The notes beneath the pieces are model-generated. The model worked only from the letters and a program-made list of their open reading frames with translations, was not told the DNA's origin and did not search any database. Below are positions 1 to 6,069 of a stretch of DNA of 10,359 nt, piece by piece. The position numbers and the translations under genes are program-made. Within the stretch, counting starts at the first letter, position 1; each line of letters opens with the position of its first letter. This DNA is from Candidatus Omnitrophota bacterium (GTDB taxonomy: Bacteria; Omnitrophota; Gorgyraeia; 1-14-0-20-64-10; JACQQZ01). The DNA lies in NCBI GenBank assembly GCA_016206755.1, contig JACQQZ010000040.1, positions 1 to 10,359 on the forward strand. The letters are read 5' to 3'.

Positions 1-1
1 C

Positions 2-478
2 AACGTGCTGGGATTGAAAGGGGCAAACTCGACGGAATTCAACAAAGAAACGCCGCATCCGGTCATCAGCATGTTGGCCGAGCAGAAAAAAGTGAAAGGG
101 CTGGGAGGTACAATGCGTTTGGGTGCCCAGGCCTGCCAAATTCAGCGCGGAACATTTGCCTCAAAGGCCTATCATGAGCTGCGCGTGATGGAGCGCCACC
201 GCCACCGCTATGAGTTCAACGCCCAGTATCAAAAACAGTTCGAAACGCACGGCGCTGTTATTGCAGGGTATTTGCCCGGCCGGCGCTTGGTGGAAATTTT
301 GGAGCTCAAGAACCATCCGTGGTTTGTGGGCGTGCAGTTTCACCCGGAGCTTCGTTCCAAACCGGACCGGTGCCATCCGCTCTTTCGCGAATTTGTCCGC
401 GCCGCGCTTCATTGCGCTGAAAAACGGCAGGAGCAAATTACGCCTGAAAACATCATCGGAAGCGCCGGCGCTCCATGA
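2..478 (+). CDS. pyrG: CTP synthase, C-terminal part (5' end outside window)
   Basis: This is the last 158 codons of CTP synthase, the cytosolic enzyme that aminates UTP to CTP using glutamine and ATP; only the end of the class I glutamine amidotransferase domain is present. Family-typical stretches are clear: GANSTEF near the start, LGGTMRLGAQ, the MERHRHRYEFN block, NHPWFVGVQFHPE and HPLFREFV. The His (codon 341-343) and Glu (347-349) of FHPE are the second and third members of the amidotransferase triad; the nucleophilic Cys lies upstream of the window. The GTG at position 5 is not a real start, because homology continues to the window edge. A short tail after the last helix is not conserved. 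The stop overlaps the kdsA start by 4 bp (ATGA), implying co-transcription and probably translational coupling. The pyrG-kdsA pairing is familiar in diderms and links CTP supply to KDO activation. Confidence 0.97.
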   Translation, partial: NVLGLKGANSTEFNKETPHPVISMLAEQKKVKGLGGTMRLGAQACQIQRGTFASKAYHELRVMERHRHRYEFNAQYQKQFETHGAVIAGYLPGRRLVEILELKNHPWFVGVQFHPELRSKPDRCHPLFREFVRAALHCAEKRQEQITPENIIGSAGAP

Positions 479-1311
479 ATCGAATGCAGCCCACCCGGGA
501 AATTCAAATTGGATCCGTTCGCGTCGGCGGCAACATTCCATTTGCTTTGATTGCCGGGCCGGATGTGATTGAAAGCGAAGCCGGCGCGCTGCGTCACGCC
601 GAGCTGATTTCCAGAGTTGCGCGGCGCTACGGCGTGCCGTACGTTTTCAAATGCAGCTACGACAAGGCCAACCGCACCAGCATTAAGTCTTATCGCGGCC
701 CGGGACTTAAAAAGGGATTGGCCATTTTGAAAAAAGTCCGCAAAGAGCTGGGCGTTCCCGTCTTGAGCGATGTCCATGAAGTCGCCCAGGTCAAAGCGGC
801 CGCCGAAGTTCTCGACTGCATTCAGATTCCCGCGTTTCTTTCCAGGCAAACCGATCTTTTGATTGCCATCGGCAAAAGCGGGCGCGCGATCAATCTCAAA
901 AAAGGCCAGTTCTTAGCACCCTGGGACGTCGGCAACGTCTTGGAAAAATTAAAATCAGCCGGCGCCAAGCAGATTATTTTGACGGAGCGGGGAACCACCT
1001 TCGGCTACAACATGCTCGTCAATGACATGACGGCGCTTCCGATCATGCGCAAGTACGGCTACCCCGTTTTCTTTGATGCGGGACATTCTACCCAGCGGCC
1101 AGGCGGCTTGGGTTCTTCCTCCGGAGGCAACCGCGCCTATATTCCTGTGCTGGCGCGCGCCGGCACGGCCGCCGGTTGCGACGGTGTGTTTGTCGAGGTG
1201 CATGAGAATCCGGCCAAAGCTCTGTGCGATGGACCCAGCTCGCTGCCCTTGAAAGAACTTCCACACCTGATCGAGCAGCTCCTCGAAATCTCCGAAGCCG
1301 TCCGCTCGTAG
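475..1311 (+). CDS. kdsA: 3-deoxy-D-manno-octulosonate-8-phosphate synthase with atypical metal-site residue
   Basis: A 278-residue cytosolic TIM-barrel enzyme condensing phosphoenolpyruvate with arabinose-5-phosphate to KDO-8-phosphate. Length matches the family (about 270-285). Seen: KANRTS (residues 64-69), SYRGPGL, SDVHE, QIPAFLSRQTDLL, KKGQFLAPWD, TERGTTFGYN, DAGHS and CDGPSSLPL. By the Aquifex aeolicus numbering (offset 19), metal ligands His185, Glu222 and Asp233 correspond to His204, Glu241 and Asp252, all present, but Cys11 is replaced by Asp30 in AGPDVIES. Metal-independent enzymes carry Asn there. The later CDGP motif (251-254) is of the metal-independent kind, while the rest resembles Aquifex more than E. 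coli. The metal requirement is therefore uncertain. The ATG at 475 overlaps the pyrG stop (ATGA) and gives the expected N-terminus; no clear Shine-Dalgarno site is seen, so coupling to pyrG is likely. Confidence 0.97.
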   Translation: MNRMQPTREIQIGSVRVGGNIPFALIAGPDVIESEAGALRHAELISRVARRYGVPYVFKCSYDKANRTSIKSYRGPGLKKGLAILKKVRKELGVPVLSDVHEVAQVKAAAEVLDCIQIPAFLSRQTDLLIAIGKSGRAINLKKGQFLAPWDVGNVLEKLKSAGAKQIILTERGTTFGYNMLVNDMTALPIMRKYGYPVFFDAGHSTQRPGGLGSSSGGNRAYIPVLARAGTAAGCDGVFVEVHENPAKALCDGPSSLPLKELPHLIEQLLEISEAVRS

Positions 1312-1355
1312 CGCTGCCGCGTACCGTTAAAGTAATAAATGCCTGGTTATTTCCC

Positions 1356-1385
1356 TTGACCGGCTTTACCAAAAAACGCTAGACT
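1356..1385 (+). promoter_or_regulatory. sigma70-type promoter placing the transcription start at the ATG
   Basis: TTGACC (1356-1361) and TAGACT (1380-1385) are separated by 18 bp in the 81-bp gap after kdsA. The -35 matches consensus at 5 of 6 and the -10 at 4 of 6. Seven bases separate the -10 from A1393, the first base of the downstream ATG, so transcription would begin at or within two bases of the start codon. No Shine-Dalgarno site lies in front of that ATG. Called by eye; no scoring was done. Confidence 0.6.
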
Positions 1386-1392
1386 CATCGGC

Positions 1393-2997
1393 ATGAGATT
1401 CGTTACCTCACTCCTCGCTGCCGCAGTTATTTTTTGCAACATTCCCGCGGGCGTTGTCCATGCGCTCAGAGTTGAATCTCCACTCACGCGTGGCGCAGCC
1501 ACTGGCTTGGAAGAATCACTCAGAGGTCAAACGGCCACTGCTGTTTCCGGTTCAGTCCTCGGGGAGAAAATCTCATTTCAGGGTGTCAGCGGCCCTGTGG
1601 ACATTTGGTTTTCTCAACCTCAAGGCGTCGGCACATATCCAACCGTCCTGTTCTTCCCGGGCTTTTCAGATTCTGCGCAAAACCCTATTTATGCCCGCAT
1701 CGTTCCTGCCTTCGTCCAAGAAGGTTACGCCATTGCGCTGGTCGATTTTTCTCAAGGAAGCGGAAAGCCGATTCATTTTTCTCCTCGGCAGGAACTCGAT
1801 GATGCAGCAGAAGCTTACGAGGTTCTCAGCGGGAAAAATTTAATCAACGGTCCTGTGGTAACGGCCGGCTATAGTTTTGGAGGGTTCTTGGCTCTTTGGG
1901 TGGCTGCATTGGCTTCCAGAGGCGACGCACGGTTTGCTTCCTGGCCGCCGATCCGCGGGGTTGCGCGATTTTCAAGCACCATTGATCCGGGAGCAACTTC
2001 TGCCCATTACGGACGCCTGCGAGCCAGATCGGGCAAAGAAAACGACTTTACAGGTCAAGGATTGAAGGGGCTTGGTCAGTTGACGGCATCAACGTTGGCG
2101 TCATTGATTCCGCCCAATGTTCGGCTTGTAGAAATGGTTGGGGAAGAGGATGAGTTCATTTTAGGAGGAGAGAAAATTTCTGGTCCACAGATGGGAGAAT
2201 TTCAAGGGCGCCGCGTGTTTTCCGCCACGGCAGCTCTTTTTCAGCAGTTGGAACGCCGGGGAACCCCCGTCGAAATTTACAACGGTTTGCGTCACGGGTA
2301 CTTGCATGGGCGTGCACCTGAAGGAATTATTGAAAAGATGGTCCGCCATGCGGCAACGCGGTTGCGCGCCGGCGCCGGCATGGAGGAAGGCGGCGATGGG
2401 CCGCAGCATTCTTCGTCTGTCCTGGCCTTGCCGGGTAAATCCCTGCCGCATCGCGACCCCACATGGCCATCGGTGTCCGCGATCACAGTGGCCGCATTCC
2501 GTGCCAAGTATCGTGACGTTGCCACGGCATACGAGGATGAGCTTGCTGTAAGTCGGGAAGTTGTGATCTTCCGAAGCCCGACCGGCAATGAGACGCAGAT
2601 CCCGACCGTGCATCTCTATGTTCATGGGAAAGCGGGCCAAGAGCAGGCGTTGCGTCAGCATGTTCAGGAGGCGTCCGATCGGTTGGGATTGCACGGCATC
2701 GGCGTCCGTTTCGAGATCACGGCGTTGCCGCAATTGGCCCAGGTTGCGCAACCAAGCCTGGTTGTGCAACAGCCGGGATTTACCATTTCTTCGAATCTTG
2801 CCCGGCGCCTTGAAATTGCCGGAGTTGCTACGGTGCCCTTGGATGTTGCACTGGCCGTCGAGCCGATGGCGCTGATCGCCGCCGCCTTTGACGCGTCATG
2901 GGTGTTGCGGTTGCAGGACTGGCTCGGATTGACGATTCACGAAGCCGTGCTCATCCAGCGTCCCGACGGCGCTTGGACGCTCGCCGCGTTCGTCTAG
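1393..2997 (+). CDS. Secreted alpha/beta hydrolase (dienelactone hydrolase-like) with unrecognised C-terminal domain
   Basis: A 534-residue protein. Residues 1-24 form a signal peptide: Arg2, hydrophobic core LLAAAVIFCNIPAGVV, likely signal peptidase I cut after VHA (24). Residues about 50-325 are an alpha/beta hydrolase domain: strand TVLFFPGFSDS with the oxyanion region, nucleophile elbow GYSFGG with Ser161, a probable acid within GEEDEF (Asp253 is the best candidate) and His301 in GLRHGY. This points to an esterase, dienelactone hydrolase or peptidase of the periplasm or outside; the substrate cannot be told. Residues about 340-534 match no family I recognise; they follow a low-complexity linker and look like a mixed alpha/beta domain. 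Similar motifs, GAATGLEE (34-41) and AGAGMEE (326-332), bracket the hydrolase domain. The gene has its own promoter-like sequence and interrupts an otherwise LPS-related cluster, so it may be a later insertion. The first ATG with the signal peptide is the natural start. Confidence 0.85.
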   Translation: MRFVTSLLAAAVIFCNIPAGVVHALRVESPLTRGAATGLEESLRGQTATAVSGSVLGEKISFQGVSGPVDIWFSQPQGVGTYPTVLFFPGFSDSAQNPIYARIVPAFVQEGYAIALVDFSQGSGKPIHFSPRQELDDAAEAYEVLSGKNLINGPVVTAGYSFGGFLALWVAALASRGDARFASWPPIRGVARFSSTIDPGATSAHYGRLRARSGKENDFTGQGLKGLGQLTASTLASLIPPNVRLVEMVGEEDEFILGGEKISGPQMGEFQGRRVFSATAALFQQLERRGTPVEIYNGLRHGYLHGRAPEGIIEKMVRHAATRLRAGAGMEEGGDGPQHSSSVLALPGKSLPHRDPTWPSVSAITVAAFRAKYRDVATAYEDELAVSREVVIFRSPTGNETQIPTVHLYVHGKAGQEQALRQHVQEASDRLGLHGIGVRFEITALPQLAQVAQPSLVVQQPGFTISSNLARRLEIAGVATVPLDVALAVEPMALIAAAFDASWVLRLQDWLGLTIHEAVLIQRPDGAWTLAAFV

Positions 2998-3029
2998 ATC
3001 ACCGAGGCCCTCGCCCGGATTTCCCCAGC

Positions 3030-3058
3030 TTCACCGCCTCTGCAAAGTGTGGTATTCT
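3030..3058 (+). promoter_or_regulatory. Extended -10 promoter in front of kdsD
   Basis: TTCACC (3030-3035) and TATTCT (3053-3058) are spaced by 17 bp, with TGG directly before the -10 hexamer forming an extended -10 element (TGnTATTCT). Each hexamer matches consensus at 4 of 6. A3067, the first base of the chosen kdsD ATG, lies 8 bases past the -10, so a leaderless or nearly leaderless transcript is predicted. This would start the kdsD-kdsC-pilN-pilO/P transcript. Eye-called. Confidence 0.5.
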
Positions 3059-3066
3059 GCTTTCCT

Positions 3067-4047
3067 ATGAGCGCGAAAAAAATGAGCGCCGTTGTCGGGC
3101 AAGGCCGGGCGGTTTTGCAGATGGAAGCAGATGCCCTTTTGCGTTTGCGCCGGACCTTGGGAAGCTCTTTCGTGAAGGCGGTCGGGATGCTCGAAGCCTG
3201 CCAGGGCCGCGTGGTCATCACCGGCATGGGCAAGCCCGGTTTCATTGCGCAAAAAATTTCCGCGACGCTCGCCTCCCTCGGCGTTCCCTCTCTCTGGCTT
3301 CATCCGGCCGAAGCCGCCCACGGCGATCTGGGGCGCGTGACGGCGCAGGACGTCGTGGTGGCACTTTCGCAATCCGGCGAGACGGAAGAACTCGTCCACT
3401 TGGTCGCGCTGGTCAAGCGCATGGGCGCCTCCATCGTTGTGATGACCGGCAACAGCCATTCGCGCATGACCCGTCATGCCGATGTCGTTCTTGACGTCGG
3501 GGTCCGAACAGAGGCCGGCCCCGGAGGGCTCGTACCGACCGCTTCGACGACGGCGATGCTCGCCCTGGGGGACGCCTTGGCGATTGCGCTGGCCCAGGCG
3601 CGCGGATTTCGAAAAGAAGATTTTGCGCGGCTGCATCCGGGCGGAAATCTCGGTCGACGTCTTCTGATGACCGTCAAGGATTTGATGCGGACGGGTGCCG
3701 CCGTGGCCGTGGCCACGCCGGCTTCAAACGTCAAGCAGGTCCTTTTGGCGATCACCCAAGCCCGCGCAGGATCGGCGATGATCCTGGATCGCCGCCGGCG
3801 TCTCTTGGGCATCTTTACCGACGGAGATCTGCGCCGCCACTTGGAAGAAGATCCTCAATTGCTCCTGCGTCCGGCCCGGCAAGTGATGACCCAACATCCA
3901 AAATCGATTGGGCCCGAGCTGCTGGCGGTTGAAGCGCTCAAGCTCTTGAAAAATCATCGCATCGATGAAATGCCGGTGGTCGACAAACAGGGGAAATTGG
4001 TTGGCCTTCTGGATGTCCAAGATCTTTTAAAAGCAGGTCTTGTATGA
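3067..4047 (+). CDS. kdsD: D-arabinose-5-phosphate isomerase
   Basis: A 326-residue cytosolic aldose-ketose isomerase turning ribulose-5-phosphate into arabinose-5-phosphate, the substrate of KdsA; length is close to E. coli KdsD (328). Residues about 35-185 are a SIS sugar-isomerase domain with GMGKPGFIAQK, AAHGDLG, LSQSGETEE and LHPGGNLGRR. The four residues known to matter in E. coli (Lys59, His88, Glu111, His193) align to Lys56, His85, Glu105 and His190. Two CBS repeats follow (about 205-326) with GIFTDGDLRRH and the C-terminal LVGLLDVQDLLKAGLV. Small differences from the usual pattern are GMGKPG for GMGKSG and EAGPGG for EACPLG; they do not suggest loss of function. An in-frame GTG at 3049 would extend the protein by six residues but lies inside the predicted promoter, so ATG 3067 was chosen. 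Another in-frame ATG at 3082 is possible. The stop overlaps the ATG of the following mini-ORF. Confidence 0.96.
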   Translation: MSAKKMSAVVGQGRAVLQMEADALLRLRRTLGSSFVKAVGMLEACQGRVVITGMGKPGFIAQKISATLASLGVPSLWLHPAEAAHGDLGRVTAQDVVVALSQSGETEELVHLVALVKRMGASIVVMTGNSHSRMTRHADVVLDVGVRTEAGPGGLVPTASTTAMLALGDALAIALAQARGFRKEDFARLHPGGNLGRRLLMTVKDLMRTGAAVAVATPASNVKQVLLAITQARAGSAMILDRRRRLLGIFTDGDLRRHLEEDPQLLLRPARQVMTQHPKSIGPELLAVEALKLLKNHRIDEMPVVDKQGKLVGLLDVQDLLKAGLV

Positions 4048-4148
4048 CATTGTTGCCAGCGGGTGACGCTCACAGAGCCCTTGCTGCCGCGCGCAGCGTG
4101 AGCGAGCATGGGCAGCGAGGTGGGAGCGGCAGGACCCGCGAAATATGA
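4044..4148 (+). CDS. Possible 34-codon coupling ORF between kdsD and kdsC
   Basis: An ATG at 4044 overlaps the kdsD stop as ATGA (4044-4047). The frame runs 34 codons and ends in a TGA (4146-4148) that overlaps the kdsC ATG (4145) again as ATGA. The peptide begins MTLLPAGDAH and ends SGRTREI; it is rich in Arg, Ala and Gly, has no recognisable domain and follows the palindromic DNA described in the overlapping entry. It is probably not a functional peptide. Its likely meaning is that ribosomes leaving kdsD can pass through the spacer and re-start at kdsC, so translational coupling survives the inserted sequence. Open frame and both overlaps are seen directly; translation is inference. Confidence 0.3.
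   Translation: MTLLPAGDAHRALAAARSVSEHGQRGGSGRTREI
4059..4139 (+). other. Structured palindromic spacer element between kdsD and kdsC
   Basis: The 97-base gap between kdsD and kdsC is filled by nested inverted repeats. GCGGGT (4059-4064) pairs with ACCCGC (4134-4139) at the ends. CTGCCGC (4084-4090) can pair with GCGGCAG (4126-4132). Competing local hairpins are GCTGC (4083-4087) with GCAGC (4093-4097), and CGCTCAC (4067-4073) with GTGAGCG (4098-4104). Related GCAGCG/GAGCG motifs also recur directly. There is no T-run, so it is not an intrinsic terminator. It resembles a small palindromic repeat of mobile origin that landed in the junction, or an RNA structure tuning kdsC expression. Only one copy is in the window. 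Confidence 0.5.
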
Positions 4149-4699
4149 AGCCAACCGTTCGTCCTCCGATTCCTGCGCACATCGCCAAAAAAGCCCGCCG
4201 CATCCGGCTTTTGGCGTTGGATGTGGACGGCGTGCTCACCGACGGCCGTATTGTGCTCGACGATTTGAAAGGCCACTCAAAAAGCTTTGATGTGCATGAC
4301 GGCTTGGGGTTGGTGCTGTTCGCCAGGTCCGGCCTCAAAACGGCCATCATCACGGCGGAGCGCAGTCAAGTGGTCACGCGCCGCGCCCGCGCCATGAAAA
4401 TTGCATGGGTGGCGCAGTACGCGCGCAACAAACGCAAGGCGTACGACCGGCTGAAAGTTCATTTCCAGCTTTTAGACGAAGACATCTGTTTTATCGGCGA
4501 CGATTTGCTGGACTTGCCGGTTTTAAAACGCGTCGGCTTATCGGTGGCAACGGCCAACGCTGTGCCGGAAGCGCATCAAATCGCCGATTACATCACGCAC
4601 AAACCGGGCGGGCGGGGTGCGGTACGGGAAGTGGTCGAAATGATCTTGAAGACGCAAGGCCGTTGGGTGGGTTTGGTCGAGGAGCTTTTAGAGGCATGA
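4145..4699 (+). CDS. kdsC: 3-deoxy-D-manno-octulosonate-8-phosphate phosphatase (HAD superfamily)
   Basis: A 184-residue HAD phosphatase that removes phosphate from KDO-8-phosphate to give free KDO; E. coli KdsC is 188. Motif I is LLALDVDGVLTDG with nucleophile Asp26 and acid/base Asp28. Motif II Thr70 sits in IITAERS. A lysine for motif III is in NKRK (Lys96 or Lys98). Motif IV is GDDLLDLPV (118-126), followed by GLSVATANA and the KdsC-typical C-terminal GGRGAVREV (155-163). The usual TGR after motif II reads TAER here, shifting the arginine by one position. As a C0-type HAD without a full cap it should be a tetramer, which is family knowledge. The ATG at 4145 overlaps the mini-ORF stop; a weak AGGA (4131-4134) lies 10 bases upstream. 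The stop overlaps the next gene by 4 bp (ATGA). Confidence 0.95.
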   Translation: MKPTVRPPIPAHIAKKARRIRLLALDVDGVLTDGRIVLDDLKGHSKSFDVHDGLGLVLFARSGLKTAIITAERSQVVTRRARAMKIAWVAQYARNKRKAYDRLKVHFQLLDEDICFIGDDLLDLPVLKRVGLSVATANAVPEAHQIADYITHKPGGRGAVREVVEMILKTQGRWVGLVEELLEA

Positions 4700-5196
4700 A
4701 GCTGCCCGGTTGGGGTTGGTGGAACAAGCGATGGGTTCATCTGCTCGCCACGGCTGTTTTGGCGGTCTATTTGGGCTTGCGCGCCCTGATCTTCTGGAAT
4801 GGCGTCCAGATCCGCCGCGTCCAGGGGCAATTGGATGAAATGCGGCCTCAGGTGGTCCAGTCGGTGCAAGCCAAAGAACGCCAGTCGTTGCTCAAAGCCC
4901 ATCAACAATTCATCGACGTCCTGCGGGCTTCCACGGTCGATTGGCAAGACAAGATGCAGAAAATCGCGGAACGGCTTCCGCCCAGTCTGATGCTGACCGG
5001 CATGACGCTTCAGGAATCTCGCGTGATTCTGCAAGGCATTTTGCGGCATCCCCCGCCGGAACCGCAGGCCCATCTGGCCGGCATCGCCAATGCGCTCAAG
5101 CGCGAAGGTGTTTTTGAAGAAGTCATCGTCGCGGTCAAGCCCATTGAGCCGGATGATCCTTCCATCGTTCGGGTCGAATTGACGGGGGAATTTTAG
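4696..5196 (+). CDS. PilN-like bitopic inner-membrane protein
   Basis: A 166-residue protein. The cytosolic N-terminus is short and Trp-rich (GWGWWNKRW), followed by one membrane helix (about 13-34), a periplasmic coiled coil (about 36-92) and a compact alpha/beta domain (about 93-166). The stretch LPPSLMLTGMTLQESRVILQ, then ANALKREGVFEEVIV and the final VELTGEF, fit the ferredoxin-like domain of PilN/GspL-type type IV pilus or type II secretion scaffold proteins. PilN normally has an N-terminal peptide (INLLP type) that docks on cytosolic PilM; it is missing here and no pilM is in the window. The start at 4696 overlaps the kdsC stop (ATGA); an in-frame upstream extension would lie inside kdsC and is unrelated to PilN. 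It pairs with the next gene, whose product looks PilO/PilP-like. The fold call rests on pattern and context, not on strong identity. Confidence 0.65.
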   Translation: MKLPGWGWWNKRWVHLLATAVLAVYLGLRALIFWNGVQIRRVQGQLDEMRPQVVQSVQAKERQSLLKAHQQFIDVLRASTVDWQDKMQKIAERLPPSLMLTGMTLQESRVILQGILRHPPPEPQAHLAGIANALKREGVFEEVIVAVKPIEPDDPSIVRVELTGEF

Positions 5197-5204
5197 GTGA
5201 TTCC

Positions 5205-6065
5205 ATGACGCAACAACACCACCGCGAAAATTCCATGCTGTTCGGCGTCGGGATTTTGTTGGCGGCCGTCACCGTTGTTTTTTTTGGATTTACGCTGGCT
5301 TTGCAGCAGCAGTCCCGCCAAGCCGTCCGGCTCAGATCTCTTCGCAAACAACTCAAGCAAGTTCATGAGCAGATCCAACCCAAACCTTTGGATCCGGAGG
5401 ACCAAAAGCGTCAGGGTCAGGCATCACTTTTGGCGGGTTCTTTTGTTTCCGGATCCACGGACGGGCCGCAGGAGTATTTGGCCGCTGCGGCGACACAGGC
5501 GGGCATCAAAATTTCTTTTCTGCCCGGACTTCCTCCGGAGGAGCCGCAACGATGCCTGCCTGGATTTAAAGGTTGCTACGAAGAGATTCCTCTGGTGGCG
5601 ACCTTGGAAGGGCGGTACCAGAATATCGCCGATTTCTTGAAACGCATCAGCCATTTGTCCGCGCCGCTGGTTTCATTGAGCAGCGCGGTTCTCTCGCCCC
5701 TGGGTGATGCAAAGGGCCCGGTTCAGCTGAAAGCGCGCGCCGTTTTAAAAACTTACCGGTGGATTCCCGGGGCTTTGCCCAGGAAAGATGTTCCCCCCGC
5801 TCCGGCGGCCGCACCGGAAGCGGTGGGCGCAACGGAAAAGCCGGGCATGATCCGCGATCCTTTTGATTCGCGCTGGATCGGTTCGCCCGTCGCAAAAGGG
5901 ATGACCTTGGGAGGCGTGTTGTGGGACCCCGAAAAACCGTCCTGCATTCTCAACGGAGAAGTGGTGCAGGTGGGCGCTGTCGTCGGCGGCTACACGGTGG
6001 CCGCCATTGAGCCGGCCGTCGTTCTCTTGCGAGGCGACGGCGAATTGGTTCTGACCGTCTCCTAG
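5205..6065 (+). CDS. PilO-PilP fusion-like inner-membrane scaffold protein
   Basis: A 286-residue protein with the layout cytosolic tail (1-10), one membrane helix (about 11-32), coiled coil (34-58), a PilO-like ferredoxin-fold domain (about 88-185), a Pro/Ala linker (about 190-212) and a PilP/GspC-like beta domain (about 217-286). The PilO signature is the EIPLVATLEGRYQNIADFL region followed by a strand LVSLSSAVLSP. The PilP signature is RDPFDSRW followed by LGGVLWDPEKPSCILNGEVV, VGAVVGGYTV and a terminal LVLTVS. In standard type IV pili PilO and PilP are separate proteins, PilP being a lipoprotein; joining them anchors the PilP domain through the PilO helix. Cys117 and Cys124 in the PilO part could form a periplasmic disulfide. 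It follows the PilN-like gene by 8 bases with AGGTGAT (5195-5201) as ribosome site. Its role in an LPS cluster is unknown: pilus, secretion or envelope scaffold are all open. Confidence 0.65.
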   Translation: MTQQHHRENSMLFGVGILLAAVTVVFFGFTLALQQQSRQAVRLRSLRKQLKQVHEQIQPKPLDPEDQKRQGQASLLAGSFVSGSTDGPQEYLAAAATQAGIKISFLPGLPPEEPQRCLPGFKGCYEEIPLVATLEGRYQNIADFLKRISHLSAPLVSLSSAVLSPLGDAKGPVQLKARAVLKTYRWIPGALPRKDVPPAPAAAPEAVGATEKPGMIRDPFDSRWIGSPVAKGMTLGGVLWDPEKPSCILNGEVVQVGAVVGGYTVAAIEPAVVLLRGDGELVLTVS

Positions 6066-6069
6066 CTGC

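Noticed and set aside
2161..2769. Minus-strand open frame of 202 codons within the hydrolase gene
   Set aside because: The plus strand has signal peptide and hydrolase motifs in a continuous frame; the antisense product shows no domain.
3049..3066. GTG start extending KdsD by six residues
   Set aside because: It overlaps the predicted extended -10 element and has no ribosome site; ATG 3067 gives the family length.
3031..3636. Minus-strand open frame of 201 codons opposite kdsD
   Set aside because: Antisense to the conserved SIS domain; it is an artefact of codon bias.
4083..4104. Intrinsic terminator after kdsD
   Set aside because: The stems are GC-rich but no run of T follows, and kdsC lies directly downstream in an apparent operon.
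4405..4695. Upstream in-frame extension of the PilN-like gene
   Set aside because: These codons are kdsC in another frame; ATG 4696 directly precedes the basic tail and membrane helix.
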